Of a DNA stretch of 64,000 nt, positions 1-8,919 are shown piece by piece. The stretch is from contig NZ_CP041660.1 of NCBI RefSeq assembly GCF_007289895.1, forward strand, positions 2,356,001 through 2,420,000. The letters run 5' to 3'. A program made the position numbers and the translations under genes. This stretch comes from Catenovulum sediminis. GTDB taxonomy: Bacteria; Pseudomonadota; Gammaproteobacteria; Enterobacterales; Alteromonadaceae. Under the pieces are notes generated by a model. It searched no databases, had not been told where the DNA came from, and saw nothing but the letters and a program-made list of their open reading frames with translations. Position 1 is the stretch's first letter; every line of letters begins with the position of its first letter.

Positions 1-150
1 AAAACCAGCAATCATGGTTCGGATGGGTATGTGGGCGGTCAGGTTGGATACCAATTACACCAGAAACTGAACCTTGCACTACAGTATCGCAAGTTTTTAC
101 TGGATAAAAGTGTAGACAATATATCTGTTTCGTTAGAATACTATTTTTAG
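1..150 (+). CDS. C-terminal end of an outer-membrane beta-barrel protein (partial)
   Basis: Reading frame 1 is open from the first base to the stop TAG at 148-150 and gives 49 residues; the start lies outside the window. The peptide alternates polar and hydrophobic residues in strand-like stretches and ends in Tyr-Tyr-Phe. A terminal aromatic residue is typical of outer-membrane barrel proteins recognised by BamA. The exact family (porin, OmpA-like barrel or receptor) cannot be told from this tail. A hairpin follows at 169-189. Confidence 0.6.
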   Translation, partial: KTSNHGSDGYVGGQVGYQLHQKLNLALQYRKFLLDKSVDNISVSLEYYF

Positions 151-168
151 TGACAATCAATGTTAACC

Positions 169-189
169 ACCCCCACTTTTTGTGGGGGT
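169..189 (+). terminator. Hairpin after the partial barrel gene
   Basis: ACCCCCAC and GTGGGGGT form a perfect 8-bp stem around a TTTTT loop, 19 bases after the stop codon. A purine-rich stretch rather than a clean T run follows, so intrinsic termination is plausible but not certain. Confidence 0.45.
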
Positions 190-336
190 AAGAAAATCCT
201 CATCAATTATTAATTAAACCCAATTTTAATCCCCAAATACTTTAAGCAGTTGTGTCAAAACTGTACTTTACTTACATGTATACAAATAACTGATAACAAT
301 TAAAGATAAAATTAACTATCAATTGAGTGTACATAT

Positions 337-2217
337 ATGCGTATAAAAATATCAAAACTGACCTCGTTATTCGGCATGGTTTTGGCTTCAAATATCAGCG
401 TGGCACAAGCGCAGCAACCTAATATTTTATGGATTATTACCGATGACCACCGAGCAGATTCTATTCAAGCTTATAACCGCGCGACGACGGGTAAAAGTGA
501 AAGTAAACTAGGTTACGTATCCTCTCCTAATATCGACAAACTGGCAGCAGAAGGTGTGTTATTTACTCGTGCATTTAATCAATCACCAGCCTGTGGGCCT
601 TCACGGACGTCAATGCACACAGGCCGTTACCCATTTAGAAACGGTAAATACGGTTGGGAGCACACCCATCAAGAAGCTGACTTTACCAAGCCAGCATTAT
701 CTCAACATTTGCGTGATGCAGGTTATGGGACAGCACTGGTCGGCAAAAGCCATGTTGGGATCAGAGAAAAACATAAAGGGCAAGGACAACCCATATTTGA
801 TTTTGAATTGGAATTTAATCGTGATCTGTTAAGGCATGGGCTAGGTGACTGGTATTCAACAGGTGCGTATGGTTTAGTTGATGAGGTGTTATTACGCCGT
901 GATGCAACAGAGACAATTATTTATCCTGATGGTCGCCAGAAAACAATTCGTCTATCCTGGGCAGATCGTAAGCTTAATGCCAAAGAACAAGCCATTAAAC
1001 AAAGCGTCGAAAAGGAATTTGATATCTTACGGGCATATACTCGAATAAATACCGGCTTAATATTGGGCGGGGTCAGTCCGCAGCCCGCGGATAAAACAGT
1101 CGATGCGCTCATTGTTGAAGAGTTTAAAGCCCATTTAAACCATGCAGATCGTAATTATAAAACGCTTGCGGGTAAACCAACTCAAGGAGCGGATGCAGAT
1201 AAGCCTTTGTTCATCAATTTAGGTTTTCATTTACCGCATACACCCGTGCTACCACCAAAGGAATTTCGCGATCAATTTAAAGATCGTCAGTACCGAATTC
1301 CTGAGTTTGATACCGTTGAACTCGCATCTTTTTCACCACAACAACAGCAAATTTATAACGAATCGAAAACCGACAGCATGAAGCCGGAAGAAAAGCTGCA
1401 AGCCATTCGCGACTATTATGCTTTTACAACTTTTGGTGATGCGTTAATTGGTGACGCTGTAGAGGCGTTCAAACAATACTCTAAACAACAAGGTCGTGAA
1501 TATTTAATTGTATTTACTGTGGGGGATCATGGTTGGCATTTAGGTGAACAGGGGATTATGGCTAAATTTGGTCCTTGGAAAGAATCGACCAATGGGGCGG
1601 TTATTGTGGTTTCTTCTGATAAGCAAAAATACCCAGCGGGGAAGGTGGTTGATAAGTTTGTTGAATATGTCGACTTTGTACCTACTATGCTGGCTGCAGC
1701 TAAAGTGGATATTAAAGAGAAAACGTTCGATTATCTCGATGGTTATGACTTGGCTGAAGTGGCGAATAATAACCGCCTGCAACGCGATTATATACTGGGT
1801 GAGATGAACTTGGTTTGTGGTCATCGAGCATATCTTCGCACTGATGACTTTGCTTTTTCTATGCGTACCCGCGATCGTCGCACTGTTGCTAAAACGCCAT
1901 TGTTAAATGATGATGTTACCTGGGCTTTAACAACTGATCCAGTTAAAGCGGATATGGCGTTGTATGATTTACGGGTTGACCCATTAGAGCGTAAAAATGT
2001 TGCTTATACACCTGAGTATCTTGCGTTAGCTGAATGGTTCCGTCAAAAGCTAGGCAATATTGTCTTGGGTGATGGCCGGGTTGAAATGGATTGGCGCACG
2101 CAAAATAATTACAACATTAGTAATTTTGCTGCCGGTGCAGATGACAAAAAAATCGACATTCCGGAAGGTTTAGTGCCTGAGCAAGGTATTACGAACCCTG
2201 AACGTTTTAATTTGTAG
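337..2217 (+). CDS. Secreted sulfatase, family S1 (iduronate-2-sulfatase-like)
   Basis: A 626-residue exported hydrolase predicted to remove sulfate esters, probably from algal polysaccharides. Residues 1-26 look like a signal peptide ending in AQA. The alkaline-phosphatase-fold metal ligands D36-D37 follow. The sulfatase signature C86-G-P-S-R90 holds the Cys that a maturase converts to formylglycine. The second metal pair is D397-H398 in a GDHGWHLGEQG block, which resembles iduronate-2-sulfatase and choline-sulfatase relatives. Length suits the family. No strong Shine-Dalgarno precedes the ATG. No maturase or polysaccharide lyase is nearby, and the true substrate cannot be read from sequence. 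It is convergent with the lysR gene, separated by a strong hairpin. Confidence 0.9.
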   Translation: MRIKISKLTSLFGMVLASNISVAQAQQPNILWIITDDHRADSIQAYNRATTGKSESKLGYVSSPNIDKLAAEGVLFTRAFNQSPACGPSRTSMHTGRYPFRNGKYGWEHTHQEADFTKPALSQHLRDAGYGTALVGKSHVGIREKHKGQGQPIFDFELEFNRDLLRHGLGDWYSTGAYGLVDEVLLRRDATETIIYPDGRQKTIRLSWADRKLNAKEQAIKQSVEKEFDILRAYTRINTGLILGGVSPQPADKTVDALIVEEFKAHLNHADRNYKTLAGKPTQGADADKPLFINLGFHLPHTPVLPPKEFRDQFKDRQYRIPEFDTVELASFSPQQQQIYNESKTDSMKPEEKLQAIRDYYAFTTFGDALIGDAVEAFKQYSKQQGREYLIVFTVGDHGWHLGEQGIMAKFGPWKESTNGAVIVVSSDKQKYPAGKVVDKFVEYVDFVPTMLAAAKVDIKEKTFDYLDGYDLAEVANNNRLQRDYILGEMNLVCGHRAYLRTDDFAFSMRTRDRRTVAKTPLLNDDVTWALTTDPVKADMALYDLRVDPLERKNVAYTPEYLALAEWFRQKLGNIVLGDGRVEMDWRTQNNYNISNFAAGADDKKIDIPEGLVPEQGITNPERFNL

Positions 2218-2220
2218 GTG

Positions 2221-2250
2221 AATCTTCTTTAGATAAATCTTCTTTAGATA
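2221..2250. repeat. Tandem duplication of a 15-bp unit
   Basis: AATCTTCTTTAGATA occurs twice in perfect tandem directly after the sulfatase stop codon. It is probably a recent slippage product. Confidence 0.8.
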
Positions 2251-2260
2251 GATCTACAGC

Positions 2261-2295
2261 AGCAAGGTTGACGCTTTGAAATCGTCAACCTTGCT
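2261..2295. terminator. Bidirectional terminator between sulfatase and lysR
   Basis: AGCAAGGTTGACG and CGTCAACCTTGCT form a perfect 13-bp stem with a 9-base loop, placed between two convergent stop codons. It could serve both strands, although no long T run follows. Confidence 0.65.
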
Positions 2296-2303
2296 TAATG
2301 CAA

Positions 2304-3212
2304 CTACAACTCCCAAATAGGCGGAGAGCCAATTTTCTCAACCAGATAATCAATAAATACTCTCACTTTGGCTGTTAAAACATTCGATTTGGGGTACACC
2401 AGCCAGATTGCAGCCTGATCATCTATCTGATAGTCAGGTAAAATTTGCACTAAGCTGCCTTCTTTTAGTTCAGTGTAAACATTCCAGATGGAGCTCATAC
2501 ATATACCCACGCCCGCTTTCGCTGAAATACGCATACTTGAGCCATCATCACATATTACTCTCGGTTTACTGTTTATTGGAGGAAAGGCGTGTGGGGTACT
2601 ATCCGTTTTAGACGTTAGTTTACGGGCTTTAGAATTGATAAATACTAATAGTTGATGATTTTTAAGATCGTCTGGGCGATTTGGGACACCATACTTTTTT
2701 AGGTAATCAGGCGAGGCGCACAATATCCGTCTATCCTTGGCCAGTTTTCTGCCGATTAAGCTGCTGTCTTCGGCGGTGTAATTGCGCAAGGCTAAATCAA
2801 ACCCGCCATCAATCAAATTCACTTGGGTATCTGTTAGTTTTAGTTCAACGTTAACATCTGGATAGCGTTCAAGAAATTCTGGCAATATGGGCGCAACAAA
2901 AAGCTGTGCAAAGGTACTGGATGCGGCAAATCTCAGTGTGCCGCTCACGTTGGCTTTACCCCGACCAAGTGCCGCCAATGCGGCATCTTCCTGCGCAATA
3001 ATTTCTTTGGCAAAAGGCAAAAATTCCATCCCTTCAATAGACAGGGTGACCTTGCGTGTTGAGCGGTGAAAAAGGTCAGCCCCTAACTTAATTTCTAACT
3101 TAGCTAAACGTGCACTAGCGACAGACGGCGCCAGACCAAGCCTTTTACCGGCGGCTGTAATATTGAGCATTTCAGCTGCCAATACAAATAAACGAACCGC
3201 ATTTGTATCCAT
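2304..3212 (-). CDS. LysR-family transcriptional regulator
   Basis: A 302-residue regulator of normal LysR length. The N-terminal winged helix-turn-helix (about residues 1-60) begins MDTNAVRLFVLAAEM and contains the typical recognition-helix region SVASARLAKLEIKLGADLF. Residues about 90-295 form the periplasmic-binding-like effector domain. AGGA sits 8 bases upstream of the ATG. It is transcribed divergently from the quinone oxidoreductase gene, the usual arrangement for a LysR protein and its target. The inducer is unknown. The intergenic palindrome CAGAATTCTG at 3270-3279 is a possible operator. Confidence 0.9.
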   Translation of the reverse strand: MDTNAVRLFVLAAEMLNITAAGKRLGLAPSVASARLAKLEIKLGADLFHRSTRKVTLSIEGMEFLPFAKEIIAQEDAALAALGRGKANVSGTLRFAASSTFAQLFVAPILPEFLERYPDVNVELKLTDTQVNLIDGGFDLALRNYTAEDSSLIGRKLAKDRRILCASPDYLKKYGVPNRPDDLKNHQLLVFINSKARKLTSKTDSTPHAFPPINSKPRVICDDGSSMRISAKAGVGICMSSIWNVYTELKEGSLVQILPDYQIDDQAAIWLVYPKSNVLTAKVRVFIDYLVEKIGSPPIWEL

Positions 3213-3536
3213 GGTGAATATCCTTTAATTCGTTTCTCTCAACTATATCCTTCTTATTATATAAAAAAACAGAATTCTGATTCTATTTAAGTGTTGTTTA
3301 TTCGTGAATTCATTATGGTTATGCTTTAACCATCAAATTGAACGAGCCAAATTAAGTTAACAAGCCGCGTTAACAAGTAGTTTGAATAACGCAAAACGAA
3401 ATCGCTGAATACGTCTTGCCACAATTCAACAACGAGGACTGAACAAATGCGCAAAATAATGATCAGCTTATGAGTATGCTCGAGAGTCAATATGTTAATC
3501 AAAACACTTATCTATAAGTAAATAGTGGAGAATAAA
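3213..3536. promoter_or_regulatory. Divergent lysR/oxidoreductase intergenic region
   Basis: This 324-bp AT-rich region must hold both promoters. It contains the palindrome CAGAATTCTG (3270-3279) near lysR, which could be a LysR-type operator. A mini reading frame of eight codons (3447-3473) follows a GAGGA motif, but nothing supports it as a gene. No RNA gene was seen. Confidence 0.4.
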
Positions 3537-4523
3537 ATGCAAGCAATGATAGTCAATACCTTTGGTGGACCAGACGTTTTTGAATCAACAGAAATCGCTA
3601 AACCTAGTGTCAAAGCCAATCATGTTTTAGTCAAAATCGCGGCAACCAGCGTCAACACGGTGGATACTATGATCCGCTCAATGGGGCCAGAATTACCTTT
3701 ATCGCCGGCCGCACCTGCATTATTAGGGATGGATTTTGCTGGCGTTATAGAAGAAGTTGGCGAAGCTGTAACAGAATATAAAGTGGGAGATGAAGTATAC
3801 GGTTGTGCTGGCGGTTTAGCCGATCTACCGGGGACATTAGCCGAGTACATTGTCGCAGATACAAATTTGCTGGCGTTAAAACCAAAAAATTTATCCATGC
3901 GTGAAGCGGCTGCTTTGCCGTTGGTCGGTATCACAGCATATGAAGGCTTGCTACGTGCGGGTATCCAAGCTGGACAAAAAGTACTAGTTCATGGTGGCTC
4001 AGGTGGAGTTGGCCATGTTGCAATACAATTAGCACGTCATTTTGGTGCTGATGTATTTTCAACGGGGGGCGGCGAACCACAAGCAGAAGTGATTGAAAAA
4101 CTAGGTGCCACTTTTATCAATTATCGTACAGAATCAGTTGAAGATTATGTACAAAAACACACAAATGGCGCGGGCTTTGATATCGTATTTGATTCAGTTG
4201 GCGGCGAAAACATGCTTAATTCTTTTAATGCTGCGGCTTTGAATGGGCAGGTTGTTTCAACTGTATCTATGCTCGAGCTTGATTTAACGATGGCGCATTT
4301 CAAGGGTCTATCACTGCATGTGGTGTTTATGCTTATCCCTATGTTGCACAACCATAAACGTGAAGAGCATGCGCATATCTTAAAAGCCATGGCTAAAATT
4401 GCTGAAGCTGGCGAATTAACACCAGTGTTGGATGATACTGCTTATACCCTCAGTCAAATAGCTCAGGCTCATGAGCGTTTGGCCAGTGGTAAAGCAATGG
4501 GTAAAGTTGTTGTTACCATATAA
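3537..4523 (+). CDS. Zinc-independent quinone oxidoreductase / MDR alcohol dehydrogenase-like protein
   Basis: A 328-residue cytoplasmic medium-chain reductase predicted to reduce quinones or enones with NADPH. The N-terminal GroES-like domain includes AATSVNTVDTMIR. The Rossmann motif GGSGGVGHVAIQLA lies in the middle, and the C-terminus has the usual GKAMGKVVVTI ending. The Cys/His ligands of zinc-dependent alcohol dehydrogenases are absent. The ATG at 3537 is chosen because GGAG at 3527-3530 sits six bases before it; a GTG at 3525 would add four residues. The divergent LysR gene is the likely regulator. Confidence 0.87.
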   Translation: MQAMIVNTFGGPDVFESTEIAKPSVKANHVLVKIAATSVNTVDTMIRSMGPELPLSPAAPALLGMDFAGVIEEVGEAVTEYKVGDEVYGCAGGLADLPGTLAEYIVADTNLLALKPKNLSMREAAALPLVGITAYEGLLRAGIQAGQKVLVHGGSGGVGHVAIQLARHFGADVFSTGGGEPQAEVIEKLGATFINYRTESVEDYVQKHTNGAGFDIVFDSVGGENMLNSFNAAALNGQVVSTVSMLELDLTMAHFKGLSLHVVFMLIPMLHNHKREEHAHILKAMAKIAEAGELTPVLDDTAYTLSQIAQAHERLASGKAMGKVVVTI

Positions 4524-4535
4524 GTTACCATATAA
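4512..4535. repeat. 12-bp tandem duplication at a stop codon
   Basis: GTTACCATATAA occurs twice in tandem; the first copy ends with the stop codon of the oxidoreductase gene. Confidence 0.8.
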
Positions 4536-4606
4536 ACAGCTATTGATTTATTAATGTATCAAAGGGTGTGTTATTCACACCCGCTAACAATTTAACGGAT
4601 TTACAG

Positions 4607-5482
4607 ATGTTTAATCATACGAAAATAGTTTCGCCTGTTATTTTATTGAGCATATTTTCTGCATTGTTCACTTTTGCTGTGTTTGCAGCAGAAAAAAGCC
4701 GTCAATCAGAAGTGACAACAGCTGAAGAGGTTAATTGGGGGTATTTAAACCCGTTGCGAGGTGATCAAAGTCCCGGTGCTGCCGATCTATGGGGCGATCG
4801 TACAAAATATATTGCGACTGGGATGTTGGTCAGATTTAAAAAAGGTTTTTCGTCACCACCTCATATCCACAATATTTCATATCGTGGTATTGTGATAAAA
4901 GGCGCAATGCATAATGATGATCCCACAGCAGAACATATGTGGATGCCAACTGCCTCATATTGGACTCAGCCGGCAGGTGAAAACCACATAACCGCAGCCA
5001 ATGATAGATCGAACATGATTTATCTTGAAATTGACAGTGGGCCATATCTCGTCAAACCATCTGACCAGCACTTTGATAACGGCGAGCGTCCCGTTAATAT
5101 TCATACATCAAACTTAATCTGGTTAAAGTCGCAGGATTCATCTCTTATCGACGGGGATAATATCCAAATTTCCTACCTTTGGAAAAAAGAGGGTTCAGCG
5201 TCGTTAACAAATTCAACGCCACTACAAGGTTTAATGCTAAAAGTTACCGCGGGTACTAAACTGACAATTGATAGTGAAAGCGAAGAGTTTCGGGCCGTCG
5301 TTATCCAAGGCAGTAGCAGCTATCAATCAGCAGAAACGACCTCGGTCACAAATTTAAACCCAGGCAGTTATTTTAGTTCTACCGGTCAGTTTACGCATCA
5401 ATTAATCACGCGTGAAGACACCATCTTTTATATTCGCAGTAACGGTTTATTTATAGCGCGCACGTTAAAGCGCACAAGGTAA
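4607..5482 (+). CDS. Exported cupin protein (DUF4437-like)
   Basis: A 291-residue protein with a hydrophobic N-terminal segment ending FAVFAAEKS, which looks like a signal peptide. It has two cupin-like halves. The first holds PPHIHNISYRGIVIKG with metal-type His residues. The second (TAGTKLTIDSESEEFRAVVIQG) lacks clear His ligands. The organisation matches DUF4437 proteins of unknown function. The ATG at 4607 is preferred because it begins the signal peptide directly; a GTG at 4568 would add 13 polar residues in front. It follows the oxidoreductase by 83 bp and may share its transcript. Confidence 0.75.
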   Translation: MFNHTKIVSPVILLSIFSALFTFAVFAAEKSRQSEVTTAEEVNWGYLNPLRGDQSPGAADLWGDRTKYIATGMLVRFKKGFSSPPHIHNISYRGIVIKGAMHNDDPTAEHMWMPTASYWTQPAGENHITAANDRSNMIYLEIDSGPYLVKPSDQHFDNGERPVNIHTSNLIWLKSQDSSLIDGDNIQISYLWKKEGSASLTNSTPLQGLMLKVTAGTKLTIDSESEEFRAVVIQGSSSYQSAETTSVTNLNPGSYFSSTGQFTHQLITREDTIFYIRSNGLFIARTLKRTR

Positions 5483-5835
5483 TGGGGAGCTTGTAAAGTA
5501 TGCATGAATAAAGATATGGTAGCGAATACAGTATGACTGCAATTTAATATGACAGCGAGCGTCCATATTGAGCTCTGATTCAGCGAAGTTGTAATAGGCA
5601 GTCTAGTTCGCCACAGAGCACATCGGGATAGGTATATTTAAAAAAATACTGTTCATTTTTAGTTACAGTTAGCGCTGTTTATGTAAGAAGAAAAATGCGT
5701 CTAAATACACTGTTGTACCTGAATGTTGGCTGTTTAATCACCAACAGGTGATAAAATAAAGGAATATACTTTTTCGCAGCGTAGTGCAAAGCCCGTCCTT
5801 TGTTGTTGTGTGTTGATTTAAAGGATTAGCGCTAA
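5483..5835. other. Intergenic region, no gene seen
   Basis: 353 bp between the cupin and acyltransferase genes. It holds a small hairpin, ATCACC-AACA-GGTGAT, at 5737-5752, which overlaps a TGATAAAAT sequence resembling an extended -10 box (TAAAAT at 5752-5757). No convincing -35 box accompanies it. No RNA gene or short coding frame is supported. Confidence 0.4.
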
Positions 5836-6498
5836 ATGCATGTCTTTGAAGGCAATTCACCCGCAGAGGTTTTTTTTCATAAATTTAATATTCGGTTAGC
5901 TGAGATGTCAGAGTTAACTGATGTATTTAAATTAAGATACCGAATATACTGCCAGCAACTGGGGTACTTTGCCGATCGAACGATGACTGACGAAGAGTCA
6001 GATGAGTTTGATAATGATGCGATTCATTGTATTGTTGAACACAAACAAACACGTCGGGTGGTCGGCTGCGTTCGTTTAGTTTATCCCAATGCAGAGAAGA
6101 AACTTCCTTTTTCAGATCTGTTGCCTGAGGTTAAGGTTGCGCCCAATGACTGTGAGATTTCACGTTTAGTTGTTTGTCCTTCTTTTCGTAACCAAGTTGA
6201 TGGTGAAAATATCCCAGCACTGATTTTTAAAGCACTGTTTTTGTCGTTAAATGTGATAGCAGAGCGTATGCAGCTACACTCTGGGTTTATTTTAATTGAA
6301 AAACGGATGGCAAGAGCTTTGGGGCACTTAGGTTTTACTTTAAAAGCTTGCGGACAACAAGCAGATGTGAAGCGAGCTCAAAATAAAATCACACAAAGAC
6401 ATTTGTACTCAATTGAATTATTAAAACCCGATCACAAACATCACATCCGAGCTAACCGCTTTATTGACCATATTCGCATGGCGCTCTATGGCGCATAA
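5836..6498 (+). CDS. PEP-CTERM/exosortase system-associated acyltransferase (GNAT/LuxI-like fold)
   Basis: A 220-residue cytoplasmic protein that resembles the acyltransferase found beside exosortase systems and is related to N-acyl amino acid synthases and LuxI. Diagnostic stretches are LRYRIYCQQLGYF, the acidic ESDEFDNDAIH segment, VVGCVRLVYPN and EISRLVVCPSFRN. No exosortase or PEP-CTERM substrate is visible in this window, so its partner genes must be elsewhere or missing. The acyl product is unknown. Spacing to both neighbours is large, so it is probably monocistronic. Confidence 0.75.
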   Translation: MHVFEGNSPAEVFFHKFNIRLAEMSELTDVFKLRYRIYCQQLGYFADRTMTDEESDEFDNDAIHCIVEHKQTRRVVGCVRLVYPNAEKKLPFSDLLPEVKVAPNDCEISRLVVCPSFRNQVDGENIPALIFKALFLSLNVIAERMQLHSGFILIEKRMARALGHLGFTLKACGQQADVKRAQNKITQRHLYSIELLKPDHKHHIRANRFIDHIRMALYGA

Positions 6499-6597
6499 AT
6501 TTACGTCGCGTATGGGTTAAAACTGAATGTTAAGTACAGTTGATAATCGTGACTCACTCCGGCTTGTTCACTTTTGAATTAACCTTATCTTAAATAA

Positions 6598-7620
6598 TTA
6601 ACAAGTACTCAGTTGATAACGGCTTTTAAACTCGCTGGGGGTCATTTTAAACCAGCGTTTAAAGGCGCGTCTAAAGTTTGCAACATCTGTAAAGCCCATT
6701 TCAGCGGCTAACATTTCATTATTGTTGTGGTGATTCAGTAAATAGATAACGGTTTGTTGCCTGTGATATAAATCCTGCAGCGCAAGGTATCGGGTATTAT
6801 GTCTTTTGAGTTTGCGCTTAAAGGTTGCGGTACTTAACCCTAACTTACAAGCGGCTTCCTCTTGTGTTAACGGGCCATATAGTTTTTGTAATCGTAAGAT
6901 AGCCTGTAAAAAGGTAATTTTTTTCTGCGTTTTTTGCTGTTTAAGCTTGTTTAAAGCATGTGCTCTTATCAGTTGACTGTATCTGGGGAAGGAAATTTCG
7001 AAATCATTTATAGATAAAAACAGCATATCGTCAGCTTGCTCAAAACTGATTTTAAAACCCAAGTTCTCTTCATATTCTTGTATATATCTGGGTCTTTTAT
7101 AGCTGAACTGATATGCAATCGTTATCCGTTGTTTAGCAAGATATTTTAATGTACTCGATAAGGCTGTTAAGTACATTTCAAGTAAAAATGGGTAATTTTC
7201 ACCACAGCCAATCGCATCACTGAATTGCACAACCAATTTATCATTACACTGACTCACCTGAGCGTGAATAAACGGATTTATCTCGGTTAAATGACAAAAG
7301 AGTATACGTAAAAAATCGTGCAGGTTTTTGCTGTGCATCAATGCTTCGCTTAAATGGCCGTAGTTACCGGGAAACAATCTTTGTCCCAATAAAAAGCTGC
7401 TATCGTATCCGGCAATTTGCTGCTGTGCTTTTTCAATTAAACTTAAGGTTTGCACCGGGCTAACATATAAATTTTGCTTTTTAATATCTTCGTAAAATAT
7501 CCCAGTACCACGCAAAAACTTTTGCATGTTTATACCCCGTGCCATTGCTAAATCAATTATGCTTGCTGGTAATTGATGTGCGGGGATAAATTTATCGTCA
7601 ATTTCTACAAAGGATTTCAA
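6598..7620 (-). CDS. AraC-family transcriptional regulator
   Basis: A 340-residue regulator. Residues about 20-210 resemble the arabinose-binding-type sensor domain of the OruR/ArgR-like AraC group. The C-terminal 100 residues hold two helix-turn-helix motifs, including the family signature GFTDVANFRRAFKRWFKMTPSEFK. It lies 56 bp downstream of a degenerate GGDEF gene on the same strand, so the two may be cotranscribed. The ligand is unknown. Confidence 0.88.
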   Translation of the reverse strand: MKSFVEIDDKFIPAHQLPASIIDLAMARGINMQKFLRGTGIFYEDIKKQNLYVSPVQTLSLIEKAQQQIAGYDSSFLLGQRLFPGNYGHLSEALMHSKNLHDFLRILFCHLTEINPFIHAQVSQCNDKLVVQFSDAIGCGENYPFLLEMYLTALSSTLKYLAKQRITIAYQFSYKRPRYIQEYEENLGFKISFEQADDMLFLSINDFEISFPRYSQLIRAHALNKLKQQKTQKKITFLQAILRLQKLYGPLTQEEAACKLGLSTATFKRKLKRHNTRYLALQDLYHRQQTVIYLLNHHNNNEMLAAEMGFTDVANFRRAFKRWFKMTPSEFKSRYQLSTC

Positions 7621-7676
7621 GTTTGCTGGAGCCTATTGTTTTTTTAGCACTAATAATGTTAAACACTCTGCATGCT

Positions 7677-8588
7677 TTAGCAGGCTTGCGCCTGTCGTAT
7701 CATTTTTTGTTGTTCTAATTTCTGATTCACTTGAGCAATAGCGTTTTCGGCATCGGTATTTTGCTTAATTTCTGCTAATGCATAGCTCACGTCGTGATAT
7801 ACCGCTTTACCTGTTTTTTGTGGTTTAAATGCTAAATGCGAAATAGCCTGCGTGATTTGTTGTACGACGAGTTTCGCATCGCATAAATGCGTTTGCGGAA
7901 AAAATAAAATAAATCGGTCACCGGCATAGCGACAAGCCAAATCATTTTGCCGTAAGTTCATCACAATAATTTCTGCGACTTCACGTAATAATCTATCGCC
8001 ATCATTTGTGTTATAACGGCGGTTAAATGCAGCAAAGTTATCAATATCAAGCATGGCCAAAGAGTAAGGAATATTTTGTGATTGATTTAATGTCAGTAGC
8101 GTGCGCATATAATCGGCTCGGTACAATTGAGTGACAAAATCTATCTGACTATGTTCACGGTAAAAGGCCTCTCTTCTGCATAATTGTTGATTTAATTTAA
8201 ACTGTTCTTGATGCCATTGATAAAGCGCCCATGTCATTAGAAACATGCCGAAAAAAGCAGGTAAAGATTCGACCCAATAGAGCCAAAACTTGTCATTTGG
8301 GTAGCTGACAAACTCATCCAGTAAATCTAACAGTCCGGAAATCAAAAAACAGCAGAGGCCAACAATTAAAAGTGTGGTCACACGTCCTGGAGGACGACTG
8401 GCGAAGATAAAAAATATCCAAACGGAAGTCATTAAGATAATACCGCCCTCGCCAACGACGTCTAACCAGTCCAGCGTTTCTATGGCTTTTAGCTGTCCAT
8501 TCATAACAACCAAGCTGATTACGACAGATAGGCTAACAAGAACCAGACTGATTAACTTTGTGTGTCGTTGAAAAAGCAAAAAATTCAT
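7677..8588 (-). CDS. Membrane GGDEF-domain protein with degenerate active site
   Basis: A 303-residue protein. Residues about 10-125 hold four or five hydrophobic membrane helices. Residues about 145-300 form a GGDEF domain with the core LAMLDIDNFAAFNRRY. The catalytic loop reads A222-G-D-R-F226: the third position keeps an acid, but the fourth, normally a metal-binding Glu, is Arg. No RxxD inhibitory site is evident. It is therefore likely inactive or weak as a diguanylate cyclase and may act as a GTP or c-di-GMP sensor. It precedes the AraC gene in a probable two-gene operon. Confidence 0.82.
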   Translation of the reverse strand: MNFLLFQRHTKLISLVLVSLSVVISLVVMNGQLKAIETLDWLDVVGEGGIILMTSVWIFFIFASRPPGRVTTLLIVGLCCFLISGLLDLLDEFVSYPNDKFWLYWVESLPAFFGMFLMTWALYQWHQEQFKLNQQLCRREAFYREHSQIDFVTQLYRADYMRTLLTLNQSQNIPYSLAMLDIDNFAAFNRRYNTNDGDRLLREVAEIIVMNLRQNDLACRYAGDRFILFFPQTHLCDAKLVVQQITQAISHLAFKPQKTGKAVYHDVSYALAEIKQNTDAENAIAQVNQKLEQQKMIRQAQAC

Positions 8589-8919
8589 TCTGTTGGCGTT
8601 CTCTTAGGTTTTTTAAACATGCTATTGCAAAGTCTTTTTCAGGGGAAGGGTCAATTTGGCTCAGAAAACTGCCAAAAATGAATGTCTTTGATAGATAAAT
8701 ACGAGTTTATTTTTGAGTTTGTTTTTTAAGGTTATGATTTTTAATAAAAAAAATAGATGCTTAAATTGGCTCATTACTGTGTGTTTTTGCATCAACTTAC
8801 TCATTTTATAAGCCAGAAAAGGCCAGTTGTCACAAAATCTTAATGGTAAAAAAGCCTTCTCAGCGTTTAATGAGCGCCAAAAGCTGTAAACAATATAACT
8901 TATAAACAGGACTCTAAAC
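8589..8919. promoter_or_regulatory. Divergent promoter region of GGDEF gene and phytate-locus operon
   Basis: 331 AT-rich bp between divergent genes. A candidate Pho-box-like sequence lies at 8827-8844: TTGTCAC, then AAAA, then TCTTAAT. It agrees with the PhoB consensus at 12 of 18 positions and is weak in the second half. AGGA sits 8 bases before the TonB-receptor ATG at 8920. No RNA gene was seen. Confidence 0.35.

Noticed and set aside
3447-3473. Eight-codon frame after GAGGA in the lysR/oxidoreductase gap
   Set aside because: Too short, with no conserved features; probably chance or a relic.
5737-5752. Hairpin ATCACC-AACA-GGTGAT as a terminator or operator
   Set aside because: Only 6 bp, no T run, and far from the preceding stop codon.
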